Part shown: positions 35,096 to 43,483 of the stretch, piece after piece | How positions within the stretch are numbered: position 1 is the stretch's first letter | Layout of the letters: each line of letters starts with the position of its first letter | Source of the DNA: Pseudopedobacter sp037968815 | GTDB taxonomy: Bacteria; Bacteroidota; Bacteroidia; Sphingobacteriales; Sphingobacteriaceae | Length of the DNA: 64,000 nucleotides | NCBI GenBank assembly: GCA_037968815.1 | Contig: JBBKWF010000020.1 | Span: 62,001 to 126,000, forward strand | Direction: 5' to 3' | Notes under the pieces: generated by a model | The model's input: the letters and a program-made list of their open reading frames with translations, nothing else | The model's database searches: none | Told to the model about the DNA's origin: nothing | Position numbers and translations under genes: made by a program

Positions 35096-36418
35096 ATGGA
35101 AACAAAATCTCAAAATCGTGTTCTTCCTTTTGCCATTGTTACTTTTATCTATTTTATAGTTGGATTTTTGACTACAGTTAATGAACAGTTACAAGCGCCC
35201 TTAAAGTTTACTTTTCTTTCTGAAGCAGGAGGCTTTAAAAACACGTTAACCACAATGATTTCCTTCTTTTTCTTTTTAGGTTACTTGGTTAATGGCACTA
35301 TAGCCAGTAAATGGGTAAATAAGCATGGTTATCAAGCCACAATTTTAAGGGGCTTGTTTTTTATGATATCAGGACTTTCCATGTATTTCTGTTCCTCTTA
35401 TTTTGGTTATAGCGCTCCTGATTTAGGAATTCACTTTGCAGATGTTTTTCTGCCTTATGGATTTATTATTTTCATAATTGGCTCTTACCTGATGGGGACT
35501 TCAGCTGCAATTATACAAGTGGTAGTTAACCCATATGTAGCTTCTTATGAACTTCCAGGGACACAAGCCGTTCAAAGGCTAAATATCACCACTGCTATCA
35601 ACTCCATTGGTACCACAACGGCTCCGTTTTTTGTAACCATTGTGATGTTTAGTGGGGTTTCTATACTTAATGTAGAAATACGCCAGTTACTTTTACCTAT
35701 AGGTCTCCTTATCGTTACTGTACTAGTGGTTACCTTAATCACAAAAAAACTTCACTTACCAGATATAGCTAATACCAGAGCGGTAAATGGAGAAAAATTA
35801 GAAAGAAAAATTTGGTCTTTCAGGCACTTTGTATTGGGCGTGGTGGCAATTTTCTTTTACGTAGGAACTGAAGTGGCTATTGGCGCAAATATTAATTTAC
35901 ATGCTTTTGAATTGGCAGACAGTGGTCGTCCGATGACTTTTTTCGGGAAGACAGACATTATTATTGGCGGAATGGATCTTGGTATTCATGCTTTGCTTTC
36001 TACTTTATATTGGGGCGGTTTCTTTTTAGGTAGGGGAGTATCAAGCTTTTTTAGTCAAATATCCGCAAGAACACAACTCACCGTAACCACTGCAATTTCT
36101 GCGGTATTAGCAATTATAGCCATGCTAACTCAAAACCTTTGGTTTCTAGTCGCTATTGGCTTATTACACTCTACCATGTGGAGTTGTATTTACTCCTTAT
36201 CCATTAGAGGATTGAAAAAATACACTTCAAAAGCATCGGGCGTGTTTATTTCCGCTGTTTTTGGTGGTGCCGTATTTACCTTGTTACAAGGAGGATTAGC
36301 AGATTTATTTGGATCTTGGAGATGGACATGGACTATTACAGTAGTTTGTGAATTACTGATGTTATCTTATGCGCTGTTCGGTTCTCGCATCAGAGAAAAG
36401 GACATGATTGATATTTAA
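35096..36418 (+). CDS. Sugar MFS transporter (FucP/FHS type)
   Basis: A 440-residue protein with 12 hydrophobic spans. The first spans carry FFFFLGYLVNGTIASKWVNKHGY, the MFS cytoplasmic A-like loop, and YLMGTSAAIIQVVVNPYVASYELPGTQAVQRLNITTAINSIGTTTAPF, typical of the fucose:H+ symporter family that imports fucose, glucose, mannitol-like sugars. It starts 24 nt after the dehydrogenase gene. In this operon it most likely carries mannitol or another polyol into the cell by proton symport; the substrate is inferred from neighbours. Confidence 0.88.
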   Translation: METKSQNRVLPFAIVTFIYFIVGFLTTVNEQLQAPLKFTFLSEAGGFKNTLTTMISFFFFLGYLVNGTIASKWVNKHGYQATILRGLFFMISGLSMYFCSSYFGYSAPDLGIHFADVFLPYGFIIFIIGSYLMGTSAAIIQVVVNPYVASYELPGTQAVQRLNITTAINSIGTTTAPFFVTIVMFSGVSILNVEIRQLLLPIGLLIVTVLVVTLITKKLHLPDIANTRAVNGEKLERKIWSFRHFVLGVVAIFFYVGTEVAIGANINLHAFELADSGRPMTFFGKTDIIIGGMDLGIHALLSTLYWGGFFLGRGVSSFFSQISARTQLTVTTAISAVLAIIAMLTQNLWFLVAIGLLHSTMWSCIYSLSIRGLKKYTSKASGVFISAVFGGAVFTLLQGGLADLFGSWRWTWTITVVCELLMLSYALFGSRIREKDMIDI

Positions 36419-36422
36419 AAGA

Positions 36423-36463
36423 GGAAAGCTTAAAGCTCAAGGCGGAAAGCTTGAAGCTGAAAC
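36423..36463. repeat. Imperfect 20-bp tandem repeat
   Basis: GGAAAGCTTAAAGCTCAAGGC followed by GGAAAGCTTGAAGCTGAAAC, in the gap between transporter and kinase genes. AAGCT-rich, low complexity; probably neutral intergenic repeat DNA. Confidence 0.7.
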
Positions 36464-36507
36464 TAAAATTATAATAAACCTATTTAATCTTTATAAGCAA
36501 TTATCAA

Positions 36508-37434
36508 ATGACGGGTAAAAAAAATAATGTAGCGTGTTTTGGAGAAGTTCTTTGGGATACTTTTACAGATGGGGAAAGAAGAGCCGGGGGAGCTCCTTTT
36601 AATGTGGCTTATCACCTTTCTAAAATGGGTGTTGAAGCCTATATGATTAGTAGCGTTGGCAACGATTCTTTAGGAAATGAGTTGTTAGATAAAATCAAAA
36701 ATTGGGAGATAGCTACTGATGGAATCCAAATTTCCGATCAATATCCTACTAGTCAGGTTTTAGCGACTATAGATGAAAACAATGAAGCACAATATGAAAT
36801 TGTGGAAGGTGTAGCTTGGGATTATATCCATTGTTTGGCAAGCGATCAAAAAAAAGTAGCGACAATGGATGCATTGGTGTTTGGTTCTTTAGCAGCGAGA
36901 AACGAAACTTCTAGAAACACACTATTTGAACTGGTAGAAGAAAGCCCGTATAATGTTTTTGATATTAACCTAAGACCTCCACACTTTGATGTCTCTTTAA
37001 TTAAACAATTGCTCCATAAAACTCAATTAGCAAAATTTAACAAAGCAGAACTTAGGTTAATTCTTGATTTTTTGGGTAAAACTTATCAAGATGAAGTAGA
37101 TAGCATACGCTACATTCAAGATAAATTTGAAATCAAGGAAGTGATGGTATCTAAAGGAAGTAAAGGAGCACTTTATGCTTATGGTGACGATATTTATAAT
37201 TATCCAACTATTCCCATTTCTGTGAAAGACACCGTAGGCAGTGGGGACTCTTTTTTAGCAGGCTTTATTTCTAAGAGATTAGAGAAAAATAGCACCGCAC
37301 AAGAAATTATGAGCAATGCAGTTTCACTGGGCGCTTTTGTTACTGCTAGTGAAGGCGCTTGCCCTGATTATTCCTTGAGTGATTTCTTACAGTTTAAGGA
37401 ACAAAATGAGGTTAAACCAATTGAAATAAGCTGA
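36508..37434 (+). CDS. PfkB-family carbohydrate kinase (probable fructokinase)
   Basis: A 308-residue ribokinase-fold enzyme. N-terminal substrate motif CFGEVLWDTFTDGERRAGGAPFNVAYHLSKMG, then the PfkB C-terminal signature VKDTVGSGDSFLAGFISKRL, with GSGDS as the anion hole and catalytic Asp. The GGAPFNVA form is typical of fructokinases. It should phosphorylate fructose made by mannitol 2-dehydrogenase, closing the pathway to glycolysis. It is 89 nt after the transporter, the widest gap in the operon, partly filled by a repeat. Confidence 0.88.
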   Translation: MTGKKNNVACFGEVLWDTFTDGERRAGGAPFNVAYHLSKMGVEAYMISSVGNDSLGNELLDKIKNWEIATDGIQISDQYPTSQVLATIDENNEAQYEIVEGVAWDYIHCLASDQKKVATMDALVFGSLAARNETSRNTLFELVEESPYNVFDINLRPPHFDVSLIKQLLHKTQLAKFNKAELRLILDFLGKTYQDEVDSIRYIQDKFEIKEVMVSKGSKGALYAYGDDIYNYPTIPISVKDTVGSGDSFLAGFISKRLEKNSTAQEIMSNAVSLGAFVTASEGACPDYSLSDFLQFKEQNEVKPIEIS

Positions 37435-37514
37435 TTCGAGTTTGATTAGGGGAAACTGAAGCTAAGGTTTTGCTTAAGGGAGCAATTCTTTTGTTTATGA
37501 GTTTGACATGCCCG

Positions 37515-37662
37515 GAACATGTCGAACAGCTATACATTTAAACCCAGGTTTGCTAGTGCGAGCTTGCAGCTCGTTCATTTTTATTGCCGTGAAACATCAT
37601 TGGAACGAGCTACAAGCTCGCACCAGCTGGGGTTCGAGATGCTCTGCCGAACATGTCGAACA
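37515..37662. repeat. 14-bp direct repeat flanking the REP pair
   Basis: GAACATGTCGAACA occurs at 37515-37528 and again at 37649-37662, on either side of the REP pair at 37552-37627. The stretch 37435-37682 has no gene. The pair could be a nested repeat or the edges of a composite insertion. Confidence 0.75.
37552..37627. repeat. BIME-like inverted pair of REP units
   Basis: A forward unit (37552-37576, hairpin GCGAGCTTGCAGCTCG) and a reverse unit (37603-37627, GAACGAGCTACAAGCTCGC then ACCAGC) joined by 26 bp. Same unit and same head-to-head order as those around the RAYT gene at 20810-21433, about 16 kb away. Confidence 0.88.
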
Positions 37663-37682
37663 ACTGGTTCGTTTTTTCTTTG

Positions 37683-38144
37683 TTAGCAAAACCAATATTT
37701 CTTGTCTTTAAAGTCAATAATTGCAGGTCCACCTGTACAGCCACTAATTACGTCAAGTTGAGCGTCAGAAGGATGTTTGCCAATAATCCAAACACCTGTT
37801 TTATGTTTCATTATTGTTCCCTCGTCAATGATATCACCTTTTTTTATTTGCGTAAGTTTTCCGTCACCTTCATAAATTACTTTTATTGATCTGTCATTTA
37901 TTACAACAGTCACTTTTTCACCCATTGATTTTCCTTGCCATTCTGCAAATGCAATGTCAAACCGATATTTCCCGTTAGGTGGGATTTCGTTTGATTCATT
38001 GTATTCGTCTGTCGATAGTGCTACTTCTGGAATAGTATCCACATGTGGAATAGTGTCCACATGTGAATTGTCTGATTTTTTTCCTCTCGTGTTTAAGCAA
38101 GATGTCAAAAAAAATATTGTCAATATGTAAAGTAAATGTTTCAT
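37683..38144 (-). CDS. Small lipoprotein, unknown function
   Basis: About 153 residues from the ATG at 38144, chosen because it begins MKHLLYILTIFFLTSCLNT, a lipoprotein signal with lipobox LTSC. The frame is open to 38210 but that part is not hydrophobic signal sequence. After an Asp/Pro-rich linker with a short repeat (VDTIPHVDTIPEV) comes a compact domain rich in beta strands ending GCTGGPAIIDFKDKKYWFC. I recognise no family. It should be attached to a membrane by its N-terminal Cys. It is flanked upstream by GTTAGCGGTCATT and its stop overlaps GCTAAC, as in a cassette-like unit. Confidence 0.75.
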   Translation of the reverse strand: MKHLLYILTIFFLTSCLNTRGKKSDNSHVDTIPHVDTIPEVALSTDEYNESNEIPPNGKYRFDIAFAEWQGKSMGEKVTVVINDRSIKVIYEGDGKLTQIKKGDIIDEGTIMKHKTGVWIIGKHPSDAQLDVISGCTGGPAIIDFKDKKYWFC

Positions 38145-38162
38145 CGTTTCTGTAGTCCTTAA

Positions 38163-38175
38163 AATGACCGCTAAC
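38163..38175 (-). other. 13-nt boundary motif shared with 20743-20755
   Basis: The minus strand reads GTTAGCGGTCATT, 19 nt before the lipoprotein start. It is the exact twin of the motif upstream of the YdeI-like gene. Confidence 0.4.
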
Positions 38176-38285
38176 TTGTATAGATGTACAAAAAACACAT
38201 CTACACCCAAATATAGTTGGCTTGTCGGGGTTTAATTAAAATATATTATTTTCTAATTTAGAAATTTTTATTTAATAAACATCGG

Positions 38286-38474
38286 TTAAAGTAATCTAAA
38301 CTCAAACCCTTCTTTCTTCCACACTTCGAGTGCTTTAGGTAAAGCAAATTCTAACCTGTCCCAAGCTTTTAAACTATCATGGAAAACTACTACCGAACCA
38401 TTTTCTGTGTGCTTCAAAATATTTTTCAGACATATTTCGGGGCTTAAACTCGGGTCAAAATCACCACTTAAAAC
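38286..38474 (-). pseudogene. Displaced 3' fragment of polysaccharide deacetylase gene
   Basis: The minus strand encodes SGDFDPSLSPEICLKNILKH, VVFHDSLKAWDRLEFALPKA and EGFEFRLL, the last 62 or so residues of the NodB deacetylase whose intact copy is at 41305-42021. My hand alignment of the two 3' ends gives about 80% nucleotide identity, so this is not a recent copy. Upstream of 38475 the frame continues to an ATG at 38546 with MSLTTREQVGIALAKAIYFH, unrelated to deacetylases. It lacks motifs 1 to 3 and cannot be active. It lies 3' of the DUF4062 gene in the same orientation, so it marks the far end of the inserted islet. Confidence 0.88.
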
Positions 38475-38554
38475 ACCCCTAGTTTGGTGAAAGTATATAG
38501 CCTTTGCCAATGCTATGCCTACTTGTTCCCTTGTTGTAAGTGACAAAAGGCGGT

Positions 38555-41200
38555 TTATTCCTCAATCTTTGGCTTTTTCAAAAGCTGATGAGTGAACTCA
38601 GTAAGAACTTTTTTAGAGGGCTTACTGTTCCCAAATCGATGCTTAGAATATCCTAATTGAATTAAGTACTTAAGTTCCGTAATCTCAGAGTCTTTAGTAT
38701 AATCATAAAAATATAAAAATCTAAGTTGCCCCATGATATCGAATAGGTAAAAAGAATTTTTAGATAACTTATTAATATAAGCCTCTACTGATTTCCTCCA
38801 TCCTGTTGATCTTATATTAGAAAGTAACACAACTAAAAGATGCCTATTTAATGGGATTTCCTCTAAATTAATTTTTTCAATAATCAAAGTTCCCAATCTT
38901 TCGCTGTTTATGTCATCTTTAAAAAACTTCACTATATTACTAGGGATTTCCTGTAAAATATTGTTTATTCTTCTATCAACTGTGTCTCCAAAATTACCCT
39001 CTAAATTAAATGACTGTCCTTCAAAAGCTGCTTCACCTTTTATAGCTAGTTCAGGAGCCAAAATCATTAATGCCTTTGCTACTTGTTCGTAACTTAAAAT
39101 TATTGAATCTAATAATTCTTTTTTTGTGCTTGCCTTAGCATAATCACTATTTCTTAATGCCCGAGACGAGGCTGTGATTTTCCTCATCAATATAGATAAT
39201 GAATATTCTTCTAAGATTGTTTTTATGCCTTGATCGTAAGGTCTTAATTGGTTTTGTTGCGAATCAGAATGCTGATCTTTTATTTGAGTTGGGAGCTTTG
39301 ATGATTGGATATTCTCACTCAATTCATTTCTTGCTTGTTCGATACTTTCATCTGATGGGTTCCATTCTACTTTTAAATATGGATCAATATGTTCTGGAAG
39401 ACCAAGTTTTTCGTTTACTTCTCTATATGTTTTTAGTAGGTCATCATTAAGTACATTCAAGGCGTCCGTTCTTCTTCGATCAATTCCCGTGTAAAACTCG
39501 ATGATTTCAGGGTAATTTATATATTTACCAGATTTAAAAACATATTCGCAAAACTCCGAATCAGCATGCATTCTATGAGCCGCAAAGTAAAATAACCAAT
39601 AGGTTGCTCTAAATGTAAACTCAGAATATCTTTCTATTAGGATGCCATTAATATAAAGAATATCAAAGAGAGCATTTATATCGAGATCAATGTAATTTTC
39701 GTCACATACGCTTTGTGAGAACGAAATGAAATCCTTTTTATTAAAACTATATTTCTCGGTTTTTAGTAGTTTTTCGCAAAAAATACCAAGTACAAATCCG
39801 CAATCCTTGACGTCAGGTGTGGTTTGATAACTAGGTAAATGATGAAGGTCAAATAGGATATTCAAAACCTTTTCTAACATATCTGTTCTGTTTACGGTTT
39901 TTTCATCAAAATATTTTTCTGATACTTTTAACAGTGTTAAACAGTTCATAGGTGTTCGATGTATATTTAAAGTATCTAAATCTAACACGATTTTGTTGAC
40001 AACTTTATCTTCTTCATCAATGTATGTTTCTTCATTATAAGAAGAAACCATTTTCCTTATCTCAGTTTTAGGTAAAGCTAAAAGATGTAAAGTTTCAAAT
40101 TCTCTCTCGATATTTTCTACTTCAGGTTCCTGTAAAAAATTGCTTTCATCAATAGTCTGCATGACGATTATTGGTGTTTCTTTAAACATATTAGAAAGAC
40201 CTTTAAGGATTTTCATACCGCCATGCATGGTATTTTTCCAAGAATCTAGAATAATACACTCTAATTCCCCAATATTTTCTTTTTTAAAAGTACTATTAAG
40301 TTCAATTGATATCGATTTACTTAAATCGTTTCTGTTTATTTTTTCGGCGTCTAGATAAACCCATACTCTATTTCTTTTCCACGACTTTAAAATTAAGTAG
40401 TGGGATAAACATGTCAATCCAAACTGAGGGGGAGACTTAATGACTATTGACTTTGGGTTGTCGATGAGATCCTCCAAATTAATCCGAGATTCAAAATTTT
40501 CATTGTAGTTGGAAGAAATTAAATTTCTTTTACTTAAAATTGGTTCAATCCAAAATGGTTTTTGACCATTAAACATTGTTAATGATTTATTAAGTCGATT
40601 TTTAAGAAAAGATTCTATAACTTCTTCCTTGTTTATAAAAGGAGTATCTGGAATCGTGTGTATTGGATCTTTAACATTATATTTTTCTAAAAAAAACTTA
40701 GTTAAATGTAGACGGAGATTTTCAATAAAATTTTCTAAACCATTATACTCTTTATATAGCCCTCCTAATTCTGAAACTCTTTTTTTAAATGTAAAAACTT
40801 TACTTATTTGATCTGGATCAATTTTTTCTTGGGGAAATGACTCTTTGTTAAAATACATGCATATTTCTACTGGTTTTTTTTCCTTAAATTTTGTGAAGGC
40901 ATCTTCAAATTCTTCGATTGTACCAGATTCTGCTCTATCTGTCGGTGTTCCAAATCTAGACCACATAATTCCGATAAACACATTGTATTCTTGAAGAAGT
41001 AATTGCCTATTTATTACATCTTGACTATCAGTACCAAAAGATGGTCTACTATCATCTTCCCACATTAAAGACTCTAAACGGAAATTAAATTTTTCTCCAA
41101 TTGTTTTATTTATATGATTAAAAACTTCTTTACAGCTTTTTCTTTCTTGTAAAGTGTCTCCAGGAGAGCCAATAAAACATTTGTAAATTTCAACATTCAT
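38555..41200 (-). CDS. DUF4062 (TIR-like) / degenerate STAND-like NTPase protein, candidate defence gene
   Basis: An 881-residue cytoplasmic protein. Residues 1-170 match DUF4062: CFIGSPGDTLQERKSCKEVF, then VFIGIMWSRFGTPTDRAESGTIEEFEDAF (about 75-103), a TIR-like fold seen at the N-terminus of bacterial NLR-like proteins. A P-loop region follows with a poor Walker A, KSPPQFGLTCLSHYL (255-269, no Lys at the usual GK position), and a Walker B-like ECIILDSW (about 314-321). The rest is helical, with no recognised sensor; after about 640 it carries SILMRKITASSRALR and AYINKLSKNSFYLFDIMGQLRF. The arrangement suggests an effector-NTPase-sensor protein of the antiphage type. Single gene, bracketed by two deacetylase 3' ends. 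Function is inferred. Confidence 0.7.
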   Translation of the reverse strand: MNVEIYKCFIGSPGDTLQERKSCKEVFNHINKTIGEKFNFRLESLMWEDDSRPSFGTDSQDVINRQLLLQEYNVFIGIMWSRFGTPTDRAESGTIEEFEDAFTKFKEKKPVEICMYFNKESFPQEKIDPDQISKVFTFKKRVSELGGLYKEYNGLENFIENLRLHLTKFFLEKYNVKDPIHTIPDTPFINKEEVIESFLKNRLNKSLTMFNGQKPFWIEPILSKRNLISSNYNENFESRINLEDLIDNPKSIVIKSPPQFGLTCLSHYLILKSWKRNRVWVYLDAEKINRNDLSKSISIELNSTFKKENIGELECIILDSWKNTMHGGMKILKGLSNMFKETPIIVMQTIDESNFLQEPEVENIEREFETLHLLALPKTEIRKMVSSYNEETYIDEEDKVVNKIVLDLDTLNIHRTPMNCLTLLKVSEKYFDEKTVNRTDMLEKVLNILFDLHHLPSYQTTPDVKDCGFVLGIFCEKLLKTEKYSFNKKDFISFSQSVCDENYIDLDINALFDILYINGILIERYSEFTFRATYWLFYFAAHRMHADSEFCEYVFKSGKYINYPEIIEFYTGIDRRRTDALNVLNDDLLKTYREVNEKLGLPEHIDPYLKVEWNPSDESIEQARNELSENIQSSKLPTQIKDQHSDSQQNQLRPYDQGIKTILEEYSLSILMRKITASSRALRNSDYAKASTKKELLDSIILSYEQVAKALMILAPELAIKGEAAFEGQSFNLEGNFGDTVDRRINNILQEIPSNIVKFFKDDINSERLGTLIIEKINLEEIPLNRHLLVVLLSNIRSTGWRKSVEAYINKLSKNSFYLFDIMGQLRFLYFYDYTKDSEITELKYLIQLGYSKHRFGNSKPSKKVLTEFTHQLLKKPKIEE

Positions 41201-41304
41201 AAATCTTAAAGGTTAGTTGGTTTTTATTAGTCTAATTAAGTTTTTCGAAAAAAAATTAGTTTTCTAATCTAGAAAATTAATTTATAAATAACACAGAAAA
41301 ATAA

Positions 41305-42021
41305 TCACAACACTCCAAACTCAAAGCCTTCTTTCCTCCAAACCTCCAACACTTTCGGTAAAACAAATTTTAACCTATCCCAAGCTTTTAAACTATCATG
41401 AAAAACCACAATAGAACCATTTTCTGTATGCTTTATAACGTTGTGTAAACATTTTTCAGGACTTAAACTTGGATCAAAATCACCACTTAAAACATCCCAC
41501 ATGATGATTTTTAGTAGTGGGTAGTGAGTAGTGAGTAGTGAGTCTTGAAAGTTTTCTTTATTTGGAATCGACTTATCATTACTAGGGACTTTGTACTCAT
41601 TACTCAATACGCTATACTCATTACTCAATTTCACAATCTGCGATTTCTTAATTCTTCCGTAAGGCGGACGGAAAAGATTTGTTTGCGTTAATTGCTGGCA
41701 TTTTAAAAAGTTGGCTAAATAGGTTTCATCGTCAGTATTCCAGCCTTTTAAATGATTAAAAGTATGGTTGCCAATGGCGTGTCCATCGGCTTTAAGCTGT
41801 TCGAAAATTTCAGGATGTTTAACTATATTATCGCCAATGCAAAAAAAAGTAGCTTTGGCATTAAAGTTTTTTAAGGTTTTTATTACCCAAGGTGTAACAA
41901 TAGGTATGGGGCCGTCGTCAAACGTTAAATAAATTACCTTTTCGGCCCTGCTTTTATTCCAGATGAGCTGTTTAGGGTAAAACTTTTTTAGTAAATATGG
42001 GGTTTTTGATAAAAACAGCAT
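41305..42021 (-). CDS. Polysaccharide deacetylase (NodB domain) with in-frame low-complexity insertion
   Basis: A 238-residue protein with all NodB motifs: TFDDGP (33-38), GNHTFNH (His86, His90), RPPYG (118-122), MWDVLSGDFD (174-183) and VVFHDS (205-210). It de-N-acetylates or de-O-acetylates a polysaccharide or peptidoglycan; an N-terminal hydrophobic stretch is weak. Between RPPYG and WDV it carries about 38 extra residues (133-170) encoded by repeated ACTCATTACTC-type DNA. Without them the length would be about 200, normal for the family. Its 3' end differs by about 20% from the displaced copy at 38286-38474, so part of the gene was probably replaced from outside. The start at 42021 precedes the divergent TolC gene. 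Confidence 0.85.
   Translation of the reverse strand: MLFLSKTPYLLKKFYPKQLIWNKSRAEKVIYLTFDDGPIPIVTPWVIKTLKNFNAKATFFCIGDNIVKHPEIFEQLKADGHAIGNHTFNHLKGWNTDDETYLANFLKCQQLTQTNLFRPPYGRIKKSQIVKLSNEYSVLSNEYKVPSNDKSIPNKENFQDSLLTTHYPLLKIIMWDVLSGDFDPSLSPEKCLHNVIKHTENGSIVVFHDSLKAWDRLKFVLPKVLEVWRKEGFEFGVL
41512..41625. repeat. Low-complexity repeat inserted in the deacetylase coding frame
   Basis: Plus-strand GTAGTGAGTAGTGAGTAGTG near 41520 and two rounds of CATTACTCAATACG/CATTACTCAATTTC near 41600-41630, encoding SNEYSVLSNEYKVPSN and LLTTHYPLL. It keeps the frame (about 114 nt). Confidence 0.8.
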
Positions 42022-42070
42022 GTAACAACTAAAGTATATATAAATTTAGACTTGAAGATAATTTGATCAA

Positions 42071-43459
42071 ATGAAATACATTAAATTAAGGTTAACGCTG
42101 TTTGTGATACTTGGTATTACTGTTTCGGCAAGTGTTTTTGCACAAAGCGGAGAAACCATTACATTAAGACAGGCGGTGGACATCGCTTTACAAAACAATC
42201 TGCAGATTAAGCAGGCACAGTTTCAATCGGCCATTTCAGATGAAAGCTTAAAACAATCTAAATTTGAGCTTTATCCAAATTTAAATAGCTCTTTTTCTGC
42301 AAACAAGCGTTTCGGGTTGTTCTTTGATCAAACTTCTGGTGGTTTAGTTACTAAATCGAACGAAAGCACCAATACCGCTAATGGAAATCTATCTTCTGAT
42401 ATAAACCTGTTCAGTGGTTTTCGTTTGCAAAATCAGATATTACAGAACAAAGCACTTTTAGCATCAGATAAAAGCAATGTGGAAAAAGTTAAAAATGACC
42501 TTTCACTTTCTGTGGTAAATACTTACTTACAGATTTTAAACAGCCAGGATTTAATTAAGGCAAGCGAGCAACAATTGACTTTATCTAAACAGCAGTTGGG
42601 TGTGGCAGATAAGAATTTTAAAGTAGGAAATAATACGCAGGCAGATCTTTCGCAAGCGCAAGCGCAAGTGGCCAATAACGAGCTGAGTTTAACCAATGCG
42701 CAAAATGCTTTTGAACTTGCAATGCTTGACTTGAAGCAATTGATGGAAATGGACCCAGAACGCAATATCACTTTACAGGTTCCGGTAATTGAGAATTTAG
42801 AAACTATTGAAAGTGAATACAGCGGTTATGAGGTTTATAGCAAGGCAGTAATCAATTACCCTGATATTAAGGTGGCGGAATATAATACAGAAGCATTTAA
42901 GTACGGAGTTAAAGTAGCTAAAGGGAATTTATACCCATCATTAAGCTTTGGAGGTCAGATATTTAATAACTATTCAAATAATGCTAGTGAAATAATTTTT
43001 GACAATACGGGCGAGCCTATCGGACAAAGAAAGTTATCTTTTAATGAACAAATGAACCGCAATTTTGGTCAGGCTATTGGTTTTAGTCTTTCTATTCCGA
43101 TATTTAATAATTACCGCTCTCGCTCCAGTTATAATATTGCTAAAATCCGGTACGAAAACGCAAAAGCAAGTGAGCAGTTAACTAAAAATAACCTCAACAA
43201 AATCATCAACCAAGCGGTGCAGGATTTAAAATCTGCCATTAAAAGTTATAACGCAACACAAAGTGCTTTCAATTCGTCAAAAGATGCTTTCAATGCAATT
43301 AATCAACGTTATGATGTCGGCTTGGCCAACGTAATTGAACTCAATATTTCGCAAACAAATTATAACAAAGCCGAGTTTGATTTTATTCAGGCAAAATACA
43401 ATGTGATCTTCCGAAAAAAAGTAATCGACTTTTATTTAGGAAACCCTTTAACCTTATAA
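42071..43459 (+). CDS. TolC-family outer membrane protein
   Basis: A 462-residue protein with signal peptide MKYIKLRLTLFVILGITVSA to FAQ, then two TolC repeats: AVDIALQNNLQIKQAQFQSAISDESLKQSKFELYPNL and GVADKNFKVGNNTQADLSQAQAQVANN, later AINQRYDVGLANVIELNISQTNYNKAE. Full family length. It forms an outer membrane channel with a periplasmic tunnel. It is followed after 24 nt by an HlyD-type adaptor, but no ATPase or permease follows, so this pair must work with a pump encoded elsewhere. Confidence 0.94.
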   Translation: MKYIKLRLTLFVILGITVSASVFAQSGETITLRQAVDIALQNNLQIKQAQFQSAISDESLKQSKFELYPNLNSSFSANKRFGLFFDQTSGGLVTKSNESTNTANGNLSSDINLFSGFRLQNQILQNKALLASDKSNVEKVKNDLSLSVVNTYLQILNSQDLIKASEQQLTLSKQQLGVADKNFKVGNNTQADLSQAQAQVANNELSLTNAQNAFELAMLDLKQLMEMDPERNITLQVPVIENLETIESEYSGYEVYSKAVINYPDIKVAEYNTEAFKYGVKVAKGNLYPSLSFGGQIFNNYSNNASEIIFDNTGEPIGQRKLSFNEQMNRNFGQAIGFSLSIPIFNNYRSRSSYNIAKIRYENAKASEQLTKNNLNKIINQAVQDLKSAIKSYNATQSAFNSSKDAFNAINQRYDVGLANVIELNISQTNYNKAEFDFIQAKYNVIFRKKVIDFYLGNPLTL

Positions 43460-43483
43460 GCTAAAAATTAAGAACATAAATAT

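Noticed and set aside
38286..38546. 86-codon frame as an independent gene
   Set aside because: Its last 62 codons are a deacetylase tail and its first 24 show no family; it is better explained as a displaced gene end.
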